NCBI GenBank assembly: GCA_021640185.1
Contig: JAJXDX010000098.1
Span: 1-7,191, forward strand
From: Oscillospiraceae bacterium
GTDB lineage: Bacteria; Bacillota; Clostridia; Oscillospirales; Acutalibacteraceae
DNA: 7,191 bases
Reading direction: 5' to 3'
In this document: in pieces, positions 1 through 6,220 of the stretch
Layout: every line of letters begins with the position of its first letter
Numbering within the stretch: the stretch's first letter is position 1
The notes under the pieces: generated by a model
Told to the model about the DNA's origin: nothing
The model's database searches: none
What the model saw: only the letters and a program-made list of their open reading frames with translations
Program-made: the position numbers and the translations under genes

Positions 1-148
1 GCCGTAGGCTTTGGGGCATACGGGCGGGCGGGTCCTGTGCGACGGGGCACCGTGAACCATGTCAGGCGGGGAACCGAGCAGCATTAAGCGTTTTGTTCCC
101 GTGTGCCGCAGATCGCCCGTCCGTCCGTATGCCCGAGAGCCTGCGGCA
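1..148 (+). ncRNA. ffs: Signal recognition particle RNA (4.5S/scRNA)
   Basis: This is the RNA core of the signal recognition particle, which binds Ffh and targets nascent membrane and secreted proteins to the Sec translocon. The conserved domain IV is plain at 59-88: ATGTCAGG, a GGAA tetraloop at 70-73, then GAGCAGCATTAAG. Positions 1-33 pair with 115-147 as an almost unbroken helix of about 32 pairs, interrupted only by a G13/G135 mismatch, and GTGTGCCGCAG (101-111) is also typical. The three pairs closing the tetraloop are C-G, G-C, G-C (67-69 with 74-76) in place of the common UCC/GGA, so pairing is kept. The visible molecule fits the short SRP RNA type, since the base of its helix lies at positions 1 and 147. 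An Alu domain further 5' would be outside the window, so the 5' end is not certain. Placement just before dnaX matches B. subtilis scr. Confidence 0.93.
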
Positions 149-155
149 TTTTTTT
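115..155 (+). terminator. Probable intrinsic terminator of the SRP RNA
   Basis: The 3' strand of the SRP RNA terminal helix (115-147, GC-rich, ending CTGCGGC) is followed after one base by seven T residues at 149-155. The RNA's own helix can therefore serve as the terminator stem. The dnaX ribosome binding site begins only three bases later, so dnaX must be transcribed by read-through of this site or from a promoter located inside or upstream of the SRP RNA gene. Confidence 0.6.
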
Positions 156-157
156 GT

Positions 158-162
158 GGGAG
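158..162 (+). promoter_or_regulatory. Ribosome binding site of dnaX, deciding a GTG start
   Basis: GGGAG lies eight bases before GTG at 171. That GTG opens the family-typical N-terminus (M)YQALYRKWRPKTF. An ATG at 163 is out of frame, and the in-frame ATGs upstream lie inside the SRP RNA, so GTG is the sensible start. Confidence 0.75.
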
Positions 163-170
163 ATGAGCGC

Positions 171-1856
171 GTGTATCAGGCCCTTTACCGCAAATGGCGG
201 CCAAAGACCTTTTCCGACGTCTGCGGACAGGAAACGGTCACCACCGCCCTGCGCAGCGAATTGACGAGCGGACGCCTTTCGCACGCGTATCTGTTCACCG
301 GCTGCCGCGGCACGGGCAAAACGACCTGCGCCAAGATCCTGGCCAAGGCCGTCAACTGCGAGCATCCCGTCAACGGCGATCCGTGCAACGAATGCCCGAC
401 CTGCCGCGGGATCGACGACGGCTCCGTGCTGGACGTGACCGAGATCGACGCCGCCTCCAACAACGGCGTCGACAACATCCGCGACCTGCGCGACGAGGTG
501 GCCTACACCCCCGTGACCGGGAAATACCGTGTGTATATCATCGACGAGGTGCATATGCTCTCGCCAGGGGCGTTCAACGCCCTGCTCAAAACGCTGGAGG
601 AGCCGCCCGCGCACGTGCTGTTCATTTTGGCGACGACCGAGGTGCACAAGCTGCCCGCCACGATCCTGTCGCGCTGCCAGCGCTTCGATTTCGGGCGGAT
701 CCGCCCGCAGGACATCGCCGCCCGTCTTTCCTATGTGGCAGAGCAGGAGGGCATGGAGCTTGCCCCCGACGCCGCCATGCTGCTGGCGCGGCTGGCGGAC
801 GGCGCGATGCGCGATGCGCTGTCCCTGCTCGACCAGTGCGCCAGCGCGGGCAGCGCCATCACGGCCGACACCGTCGCCGCCTGCACCGGCATGGCGGCGC
901 AGGACAGCCTGTACCGGCTGACCGACTGCCTCATCCGCCGCGACGGCGCGGCGGCGCTTGGCGAGATCGATGCCGCGTACCGCGGCTCGAAGGACATGGA
1001 ACGGCTGTGCACCGAATGGATCGGCTATATGCGCGGGCTGATGATCCTGCACGCGATGCCGGATCCCGGCGAGCTGATCGTGGCCGCGCCCGAGGACATC
1101 GAAAAAATGCGGCAGCAGGCGGCACAGCTGGACACCGCCGCCGTGCTGCACGTGATGACGGTGCTGCAGAGCACGCTGGAAAAGCTGCGCGGCGGTGCGT
1201 CCCGCCGCGTGGAGATGGAGATGGCGGCGCTGCGCCTGTGCGATCCGCGGCTGGACGACGGCACGGCGGCGCTGACGCGGCGCATCGAGGCGCTGGAGAA
1301 CGCGCTGCGCGCGGGCATCCCGGCGGCTCCTGTGACTGCGGCAGCAGCCGCAGCGACAGCTGCAGCCCAGCCGACGGCGACGGCGCCGACGACAAGTGCG
1401 TCTGCACCGGCGGCAAGCGTCCCGTCTATCCCGGTGCCGGACGAGCCGCGCCCGGCCGAGACGGATGTTCCGCCCGCGCCGGCGGACGAGGCCCCGGCGC
1501 ACGGCGTGCCGCCCGTCGCCGCAGACGACGAGCAGCCCTTCGCCCGCTGGGGCGAGGTGCTGGAGCAGCTGCGCGGCAGCTGCATCCCGCTGTATGCGGT
1601 GCTGGCGCAGTCGAACGCGATCATCAAGGGCGGCAATATGCTGCTGATCTGCACGGACAACGCGATGTTCAAAGAACTGATCGGCCGCGACAACAACAAA
1701 GAGCTGCTGATGGCAGCCATCCGGCAGGCGACGGGGCAAACGCTGCGCGTCGGCCTGCGGCGCTCCGTCCGGGTGCAGAAGGACAAGGCCGACCCGCTCT
1801 CCCGGCTGATGGCCGCCGGGCGCAGCGCGGGCGTGGACGTGGAAGAAAAAAACTGA
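171..1856 (+). CDS. dnaX: DNA polymerase III subunit tau/gamma (clamp-loader ATPase)
   Basis: DnaX is the ATPase motor subunit of the clamp loader, which opens and loads the beta sliding clamp at the replication fork. The tau form also ties the loader to the polymerase. The protein is 561 residues from the GTG start. It shows Walker A GCRGTGKT (44-51), a four-cysteine zinc module (C63, C72, C75, C78), Walker B IIDEVH (123-128), sensor 1 near ATT (154-156), the SRC motif with the trans-acting arginine (167-169), and sensor 2 GAMRDALSLLDQ (211-222). The clamp-loader collar domain follows to about 365. Then comes an Ala/Pro/Thr-rich linker of low complexity (about 383-455) and a compact C-terminal domain (about 456-535) that should be the tau-specific part. 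It heads the dnaX-ybaB-recR block. No canonical frameshift signal sits in the linker where a gamma form would be made. An A AAA AAC heptamer occurs only at the extreme 3' end (1847-1853). Confidence 0.97.
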   Translation: MYQALYRKWRPKTFSDVCGQETVTTALRSELTSGRLSHAYLFTGCRGTGKTTCAKILAKAVNCEHPVNGDPCNECPTCRGIDDGSVLDVTEIDAASNNGVDNIRDLRDEVAYTPVTGKYRVYIIDEVHMLSPGAFNALLKTLEEPPAHVLFILATTEVHKLPATILSRCQRFDFGRIRPQDIAARLSYVAEQEGMELAPDAAMLLARLADGAMRDALSLLDQCASAGSAITADTVAACTGMAAQDSLYRLTDCLIRRDGAAALGEIDAAYRGSKDMERLCTEWIGYMRGLMILHAMPDPGELIVAAPEDIEKMRQQAAQLDTAAVLHVMTVLQSTLEKLRGGASRRVEMEMAALRLCDPRLDDGTAALTRRIEALENALRAGIPAAPVTAAAAAATAAAQPTATAPTTSASAPAASVPSIPVPDEPRPAETDVPPAPADEAPAHGVPPVAADDEQPFARWGEVLEQLRGSCIPLYAVLAQSNAIIKGGNMLLICTDNAMFKELIGRDNNKELLMAAIRQATGQTLRVGLRRSVRVQKDKADPLSRLMAAGRSAGVDVEEKN

Positions 1857-1897
1857 CGGCGGACGCCGAACGATAAGACGATAAGGAGAAACGAAAG

Positions 1898-2248
1898 ATG
1901 AAAGCACGGCTCCCTCAGGGCATGGGTGGCAAAGGCCCCGGCAATATGCAAAGCATGCTGCGTCAGGCGCAGAAGATGCAGGAGGACGTGGCCGCGCTGC
2001 AGCAGGAGCTGCAGGCGCGGGAATACACCGCCGCGGCGGGCGGCGGCGCGGTCAGCGCGACCGTCAACGGCGCGCACGAGCTGACGGCGCTGACGATCCG
2101 GCCGGACGTCATCGATCCGGACGATGCCGAGATGCTGGCAGATCTGGTGCTGGCGGCGGTCAACGCCGCGCAGAAGCAGGCCGCCGACGATGCGGAGCAG
2201 TCCATGAGCCGGGTGACCGGCGGCCTGGATCTGCCCGGCCTGCTTTGA
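1898..2248 (+). CDS. ybaB: YbaB/EbfC family nucleoid-associated protein
   Basis: This is a small DNA-binding protein of the YbaB/EbfC family (YaaK in Bacillus), thought to act as a dimeric, tweezer-like nucleoid-associated protein. It is 116 residues, near the usual 100-115. The Gly/Met-rich N-terminus (GKGPGNMQSMLRQAQKMQED) leads into a helical coiled segment (about 17-42). The central beta region carries GGGAVSATVNGAHELTALTI (about 48-67), and a final helix carries the acidic DPDDAEMLADLVLAAVNAA stretch (73-91). A clear AAGGAG (1883-1888) sits nine bases before ATG. It lies between dnaX and recR, its near-universal position in bacteria, which supports a role linked to recombination or replication, though its exact function is unsettled. 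Its stop is three bases before the recR start. Confidence 0.93.
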   Translation: MKARLPQGMGGKGPGNMQSMLRQAQKMQEDVAALQQELQAREYTAAAGGGAVSATVNGAHELTALTIRPDVIDPDDAEMLADLVLAAVNAAQKQAADDAEQSMSRVTGGLDLPGLL

Positions 2249-2251
2249 GCC

Positions 2252-2851
2252 ATGGCGTATACGCTGGCGCCGCTGGAGCGGCTGTCCGAGCAGCTGGAGC
2301 GGCTGCCCGGCATCGGGCGGCGCAGTGCGGCGCGGCTGGCGTTCCATCTGCTGTACATGAAGCAGGCGGACGCCGACGCGCTGACCGAGGCGCTGCGCAC
2401 GGCGCGCGAGAGCATCCATGAGTGCCCGATCTGCTGCGATCTGACCGACGGCGAGATCTGCCCGATCTGCGCCGACCAAAAGCGCGATCCCGCCGCGATC
2501 TGCGTCGTGGCAGGGCCGCAGGACGTGATGGCCATCGAGCGGACGCACGAATACCGCGGGCGCTACCACGTGCTGCACGGCCTGATCTCGCCCATCGACG
2601 GGCGAGGGCCGGAGCAGCTGCGCGTCAAAGAGCTGCTGCACCGATTGGAGGACGAACGGGTGAACGAGGTCATCATGGCGACCGACCCGACCGTCGAGGG
2701 CGATTACACCGCCGTGTACCTGTCCCGGCTGCTCAAGCCCTTGGGCATCCGCGTGACGCGGCTGGCCTACGGGATCCCGGTGGGCGCGGATCTGGAATAT
2801 GCCGACGAGGTGACGCTGAGCCGTTCGCTGGAAGGGCGCAGCGAGCTGTGA
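2252..2851 (+). CDS. recR: Recombination mediator protein RecR
   Basis: RecR acts with RecO (and RecF) to load RecA onto SSB-coated single-stranded DNA during gap repair. The protein is 199 residues, the standard length. It has an N-terminal helix-hairpin-helix motif (LPGIGRRSAARLAFHLL, 18-34), a zinc finger with C58, C61, C70 and C73, and a Toprim domain from about 81 (VVAGPQDVMAIE; TDPTVEGDYTAVYL at 144-157). The C-terminal signature YGIPVGADLEYADEVTL (173-189) completes it. There is no convincing Shine-Dalgarno sequence before the ATG, and only three bases separate it from the ybaB stop, so translation is probably coupled to ybaB by reinitiation. All expected domains are intact. Confidence 0.97.
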   Translation: MAYTLAPLERLSEQLERLPGIGRRSAARLAFHLLYMKQADADALTEALRTARESIHECPICCDLTDGEICPICADQKRDPAAICVVAGPQDVMAIERTHEYRGRYHVLHGLISPIDGRGPEQLRVKELLHRLEDERVNEVIMATDPTVEGDYTAVYLSRLLKPLGIRVTRLAYGIPVGADLEYADEVTLSRSLEGRSEL

Positions 2852-2864
2852 CGCGCGGCACGTG

Positions 2865-2870
2865 AGGAGG
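2865..2870 (+). promoter_or_regulatory. Ribosome binding site of smpB, deciding its start
   Basis: A perfect AGGAGG lies six bases before ATG at 2877. The reading frame is open from a GTG at 2862, but that GTG precedes this site and would add only RRID-type residues not expected in SmpB, so 2877 is chosen. Confidence 0.85.
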
Positions 2871-2876
2871 ATAGAC

Positions 2877-3353
2877 ATGGCGGACAAACAACGGTCGACG
2901 AACCGCACGATCACCGAGAACCGCAAGGCGTTCCACGATTATTTCATCGAGGAGAGCCTGGAGGCGGGGATCGAGCTGTGCGGCACGGAGGTCAAGGCAC
3001 TGCGCCGGGGCGGCGTGAACCTGAAGGACGCGTGGTGCTCCGTCGTGGAGGGCGAGATGTTCATCAACGGGATGCACATCAGCCCCTACGAGCAGGGCAA
3101 TATCTTCAACCGCGATCCGCTGCGGGTGCGCCGCCTGCTGCTGCACAAGCGCGAGATCATGCGCCTGTACGGGCTGGTCAAGCAGCAGGGATATGCGCTG
3201 GTGCCGCTGTCGGTCTATTTCAAGGGCGACCGGGTGAAGGTGCAAGTGGGACTATGCCGCGGCAAAAAGCTGTATGACAAGCGGGAGGATGCCGCGCGGC
3301 GCGACATGCGGCGCGAGGCCGAGCGCGCGATGAAGGAGCACAACGCCCGCTGA
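2877..3353 (+). CDS. smpB: SsrA-binding protein SmpB (trans-translation)
   Basis: SmpB binds the tRNA-like domain of tmRNA and brings it to stalled ribosomes, so that the nascent chain is tagged for degradation and the ribosome is freed. The protein is 158 residues, typical of the family. Conserved elements are ENRKAFHDYFIEE (14-26), GTEVKALRRGGVNLKDAW (36-53), the central IFNRDPLRVRRLLLHKREI (76-94), and the C-terminal tail GKKLYDKREDAARRD (129-143), which mimics the anticodon stem and enters the mRNA channel. It lies 25 bases after recR and 15 bases before the next gene, apparently in the same transcript. The partner tmRNA gene (ssrA), often near smpB, is not visible in this window. Confidence 0.97.
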   Translation: MADKQRSTNRTITENRKAFHDYFIEESLEAGIELCGTEVKALRRGGVNLKDAWCSVVEGEMFINGMHISPYEQGNIFNRDPLRVRRLLLHKREIMRLYGLVKQQGYALVPLSVYFKGDRVKVQVGLCRGKKLYDKREDAARRDMRREAERAMKEHNAR

Positions 3354-3368
3354 ACAGGAGGAGCAGCG

Positions 3369-4892
3369 ATGATGAAGACGGCCAGCGCCTGCCGCCGCAC
3401 CGGCGGCTTCCTTTGCGGCGCGCTATGCGTGCTCGGCACGGCCGTGCTGGGCCTGCTCGGCGTGCTCAACGTCGTGTTCACCTCCGATCTCGATCTGCAC
3501 GAAAAAAGCACCACGCAAGCGATCTCGCCGTTCGACGTCCTGTCGGCGGTGCTGCTGTGCGCGGTGCTTTTCCTTTTGCTGCGCTTCGGCGACCGGATCG
3601 ACGAAGGGCGGCTTTTTTGTGTTTTGACGGGGATCACGCTGATCGGCGGGCTGTTTTTGCTGTTTTCGGCGGACGGCAGCCTGCGGGCGGACGCCGATCA
3701 TGTCCACAAGGCGACGCAGCAGATCCTGCGGGGCGATCTTTCGTCCTTCTCCCCCGGCGGATACCTTTTCCGCTACCCGCATCAGCTGGGGCTGGTGCTG
3801 TACGAGCTGCCGCTGACCCTGATCGCACCGGATGCGCACATCCTGTTTTTTGCCAATCTGTCGTGCGTGATCGCGACCGACCTGTTCGTGCTGCGCATCA
3901 CGCAGCGGCTGTGGGAGAACGACCGCGCGGTGGCCCGCACGGCGGTGTTTTTGTCTTTCGCGTTTTTGCCGCAGCTGTTTTTCATCCTGTTCGCCTACGG
4001 GCTGATCCCCGGCTTTACGGCGATGTGCGCAGGGCTGTATCTGCTGCTGTGCTTCGACCAAGGCGGCCGGTGGCCGTGCCTGATCGGCGGCGCGGCGCTG
4101 ATGGCCATCGCCGTGCTGATCAAAAAAAACTTTGCGATCGGCGCGGCCGCAGCCGTGATCTTTCTTGTTCTGCGGCTGCTGCGGCAGCCGGATAAACGGC
4201 GTGCGGCGGCGTGCCTGCTCGTCCCGGCCGTGTGCCTGCTGCTGCGCCCGGCGGCTTATGCCGCGTTCACCGCCGCGACGGGAGCCGAGATCGGCGACGG
4301 GATGCCGAGCATCCTGTGGGTCGCCATGGGGACAGATCCGGATAACCGCCATTTCGGGCCGGGATGGTATGACGGCTACACCGAGCAGGTCTATGCCGAC
4401 AGCGGATACGATACGCAGCGCGCCGCCGAAGTCGGGCGGGAGAAGCTGCGCGAGAGCCTTGCCCGTTTCCGGACCGATCCGGCGCTGGCGGCCGACTTCT
4501 TCGGGCAAAAGCTGATCTCGACCTGGTGCGAGCCGACGTTCCAGTCCATCTGGTCCGGGCCGCTTTCGTGGTGCGGGCAAAGCACGCACAATGCGCTTGC
4601 CCGCTCCATCTACGATCAAGGAACGGCCTACCGGGTGCTCTCACATGGGATGAAAGGGCTGCTGATCGTGCTCCTGCTCTCCGCCCTTGGCGGGGTGGTC
4701 GCCGAACGGCGGCGCCCGGAGCGCTTTGCCGTGCCATGCCTGTACCTGATCGGCGGGGTGCTGTTCCACATGGCGTGGGAAACGAAGAGCCAGTACGTTT
4801 ATCCGTACATCTTTCTGCTGATCCCGCCGGCCGCGTCCGCGCAGGTGCGGCTGTACCGCCGTATCATGCGGGGGAAGGCCGATCAGGCATAA
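3369..4892 (+). CDS. Polytopic membrane protein, GT-C-type glycosyltransferase-like
   Basis: This 507-residue integral membrane protein has roughly 12-13 hydrophobic segments (for example 11-37, 53-72, 82-100, 136-155, 157-176, 190-229, 235-272, 279-301, 428-443, 453-470, 475-492). A large polar loop lies at about 302-425. The layout resembles GT-C fold enzymes of the PMT/ArnT type, which move sugars from lipid-linked donors to acceptors outside the membrane. An acidic loop after the third segment (RADADHVHKA, 107-115; D108, D110) could supply the catalytic acid. The motifs YLFRYPHQLGLVLYE (132-146), WVAMG (317-321), GPGWYDGY (330-337), PTFQSIW (389-395) and WETKSQYVYPY (470-480) look like family-conserved blocks. 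The substrate cannot be read from the sequence. AGGAGG (3356-3361) sits seven bases before the chosen ATG; a second ATG at 3372 is possible. It is the last gene of the smpB-side operon, and its end overlaps the convergent MATE gene by 10 bases. The GT-C assignment is by architecture and remembered motif resemblance only. Confidence 0.7.
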   Translation: MMKTASACRRTGGFLCGALCVLGTAVLGLLGVLNVVFTSDLDLHEKSTTQAISPFDVLSAVLLCAVLFLLLRFGDRIDEGRLFCVLTGITLIGGLFLLFSADGSLRADADHVHKATQQILRGDLSSFSPGGYLFRYPHQLGLVLYELPLTLIAPDAHILFFANLSCVIATDLFVLRITQRLWENDRAVARTAVFLSFAFLPQLFFILFAYGLIPGFTAMCAGLYLLLCFDQGGRWPCLIGGAALMAIAVLIKKNFAIGAAAAVIFLVLRLLRQPDKRRAAACLLVPAVCLLLRPAAYAAFTAATGAEIGDGMPSILWVAMGTDPDNRHFGPGWYDGYTEQVYADSGYDTQRAAEVGREKLRESLARFRTDPALAADFFGQKLISTWCEPTFQSIWSGPLSWCGQSTHNALARSIYDQGTAYRVLSHGMKGLLIVLLLSALGGVVAERRRPERFAVPCLYLIGGVLFHMAWETKSQYVYPYIFLLIPPAASAQVRLYRRIMRGKADQA

Positions 4893-6220
4893 CCGTACTT
4901 TTTGCGCTTGGCGAGCAGGAAAGCGAGCGACACGACCACGCTGAGGATCTCGCTGGCGGCAAGGGCATACCATACGCCGTCCAGATGCCAGATCAGCGGC
5001 AGCGTCGTGATGCACGCCACCGGCAGGATCAGCGACCGCACGAAGGAAACGGTGGCCGACACCGCGCCATCGTTGAGCGCGGTGAACAGCGACGACACAT
5101 AGATGTTGAACCACATCGCAAGGAACGGCAGCGCGCAGATGACGAAGGCGTGCACCGTGATCGCCATGACCGTATCGTCATAGCCGACGAACAGCTGCGC
5201 GATCGGCCGCGCCAGCTCGATGGCCAGCGCCGTCAGCACGGCGGCCGACACCGCCAGCATCGACAAGCTCTTTTTCAGCAGGCTCTTCATCTCGTCATGA
5301 TGCCCGGCGCCGTAATGGTAGCTCATCACCGGGGAGCTGCCCGAGGAATACCCCATGAACACGCCGATGAAGATGAACGCGGCGTACATCACCACGCCGT
5401 AGGCCGCCACGCCGTCCTCGCCCGCATATTTGATCAGCTGCAGGTTATACAGCATCCCCGTGACGGAGGCGGAAACGCTGGTCATCATCTCGGACGAGCC
5501 GTTGATGCACGCCTTGAGCATCGGCCGCGCGGAAAACCGCGTGCGCACGAAGCGCAGCGCCGACCGGTCACGGCGGCTGATGAACCAAAACAGCGGGATC
5601 AGCCCACCGACGCATTGGCTGAGCCCCGTGGCCAGTGCCGCGCCCGCCACGCCCAGATCGAGCAGGGCCATGAACACATAGTCGAGCACCATGTTCGTGC
5701 ACCCGGCCGCCACCACGACGGTCAGGGCGAAACGCGGCTTTTCCGCCACGATCAGATAGCTTTGGAACGTGTATTGCGCGTGCATGGCCAAACTGAACAG
5801 CAGGCACAGCGTGCCGTAGGTCATACAGTCGGGCAGCATGGCCTCCGTCGCGCCGAACAACAGCGCCACCGGGCGCAGCAGCGCGATGCCGGCCGCCGTG
5901 CACACCACGCTGGTACCGAGCATCAGGTACAGCATCATCGTGAAATATTCCTGCGCCAGATGCGTTTTGCCCTCGCCCAGCGTTTTGGCGGTCAGTGCGC
6001 TGCCGCCGACGCCCAGCATCGCGCCGATGCCACCGATGATCTGCAGATACGGCATGATCAGGTTGACGGCGGCGAACGCCGTTTTGCCCACGAAATTCGA
6101 CACGAAAAAGCCGTCGACCATCCCGTAGATCGACGTGAAGATCATCATGAACACCGACGGCAGCGTGAACCGGATCAGCCGCCCGACGGTGAAATGATCC
6201 GAAAGCCGGATCTTGCTCAT
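4883..6220 (-). CDS. MATE family multidrug efflux transporter
   Basis: This is a cytoplasmic-membrane antiporter expected to export cationic drugs or toxic metabolites using a sodium or proton gradient. At 445 residues it has the usual MATE length, with about 12 membrane segments in two similar halves. The first segment holds the typical PSVFMMIFTSIYGMVDGFF (21-39, with D36). The first half continues through GIGAMLGVGGSALTAKTLGEGK (64-85). The second half starts near 240 (GSSEMMTSVSASVTG) and includes IGVFMGYSSGSSPVMSYHYGA (285-305). The ATG at 6220 overlaps the stop of the marR gene as ATGA, so translation is probably coupled. A G-rich GGGGGA lies seven bases upstream. The frame stays open further upstream, but that part is the overlapping regulator gene. 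The marR-MATE pairing resembles mepR-mepA. The substrate is unknown. The 3' end overlaps the convergent + strand gene. Confidence 0.93.
   Translation of the reverse strand: MSKIRLSDHFTVGRLIRFTLPSVFMMIFTSIYGMVDGFFVSNFVGKTAFAAVNLIMPYLQIIGGIGAMLGVGGSALTAKTLGEGKTHLAQEYFTMMLYLMLGTSVVCTAAGIALLRPVALLFGATEAMLPDCMTYGTLCLLFSLAMHAQYTFQSYLIVAEKPRFALTVVVAAGCTNMVLDYVFMALLDLGVAGAALATGLSQCVGGLIPLFWFISRRDRSALRFVRTRFSARPMLKACINGSSEMMTSVSASVTGMLYNLQLIKYAGEDGVAAYGVVMYAAFIFIGVFMGYSSGSSPVMSYHYGAGHHDEMKSLLKKSLSMLAVSAAVLTALAIELARPIAQLFVGYDDTVMAITVHAFVICALPFLAMWFNIYVSSLFTALNDGAVSATVSFVRSLILPVACITTLPLIWHLDGVWYALAASEILSVVVSLAFLLAKRKKYGYA

Noticed and set aside
93..170. Upstream in-frame start for dnaX at 93.
   Set aside because: This stretch lies inside the SRP RNA, has no ribosome binding site, and adds residues not found before YQALYRKWRP in the DnaX family.
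1101..1109. A6 run in dnaX as a frameshift site for a gamma form.
   Set aside because: In phase it reads GAA AAA ATG, which is not an X XXY YYZ heptamer, and it would cut inside the collar domain.
84..1907. Long - strand open frame (607 codons) fully antisense to dnaX.
   Set aside because: The + strand has unmistakable DnaX motifs. The antisense product is an Arg/His/Gln-rich sequence without recognisable domains, as expected from the reverse reading of GC-rich codons.
1025..2926. Long - strand open frame (633 codons) across dnaX, ybaB and recR.
   Set aside because: It covers three well-identified genes, is Ser/Arg-rich with no domain, and is a by-product of high GC.
4880..4903. Possible terminator at GCCGATCAGGC followed by TTTTT at 4899-4903.
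   Set aside because: The stem is only 3-4 pairs and the T-run is 10 or more bases away. It is not a credible intrinsic terminator.
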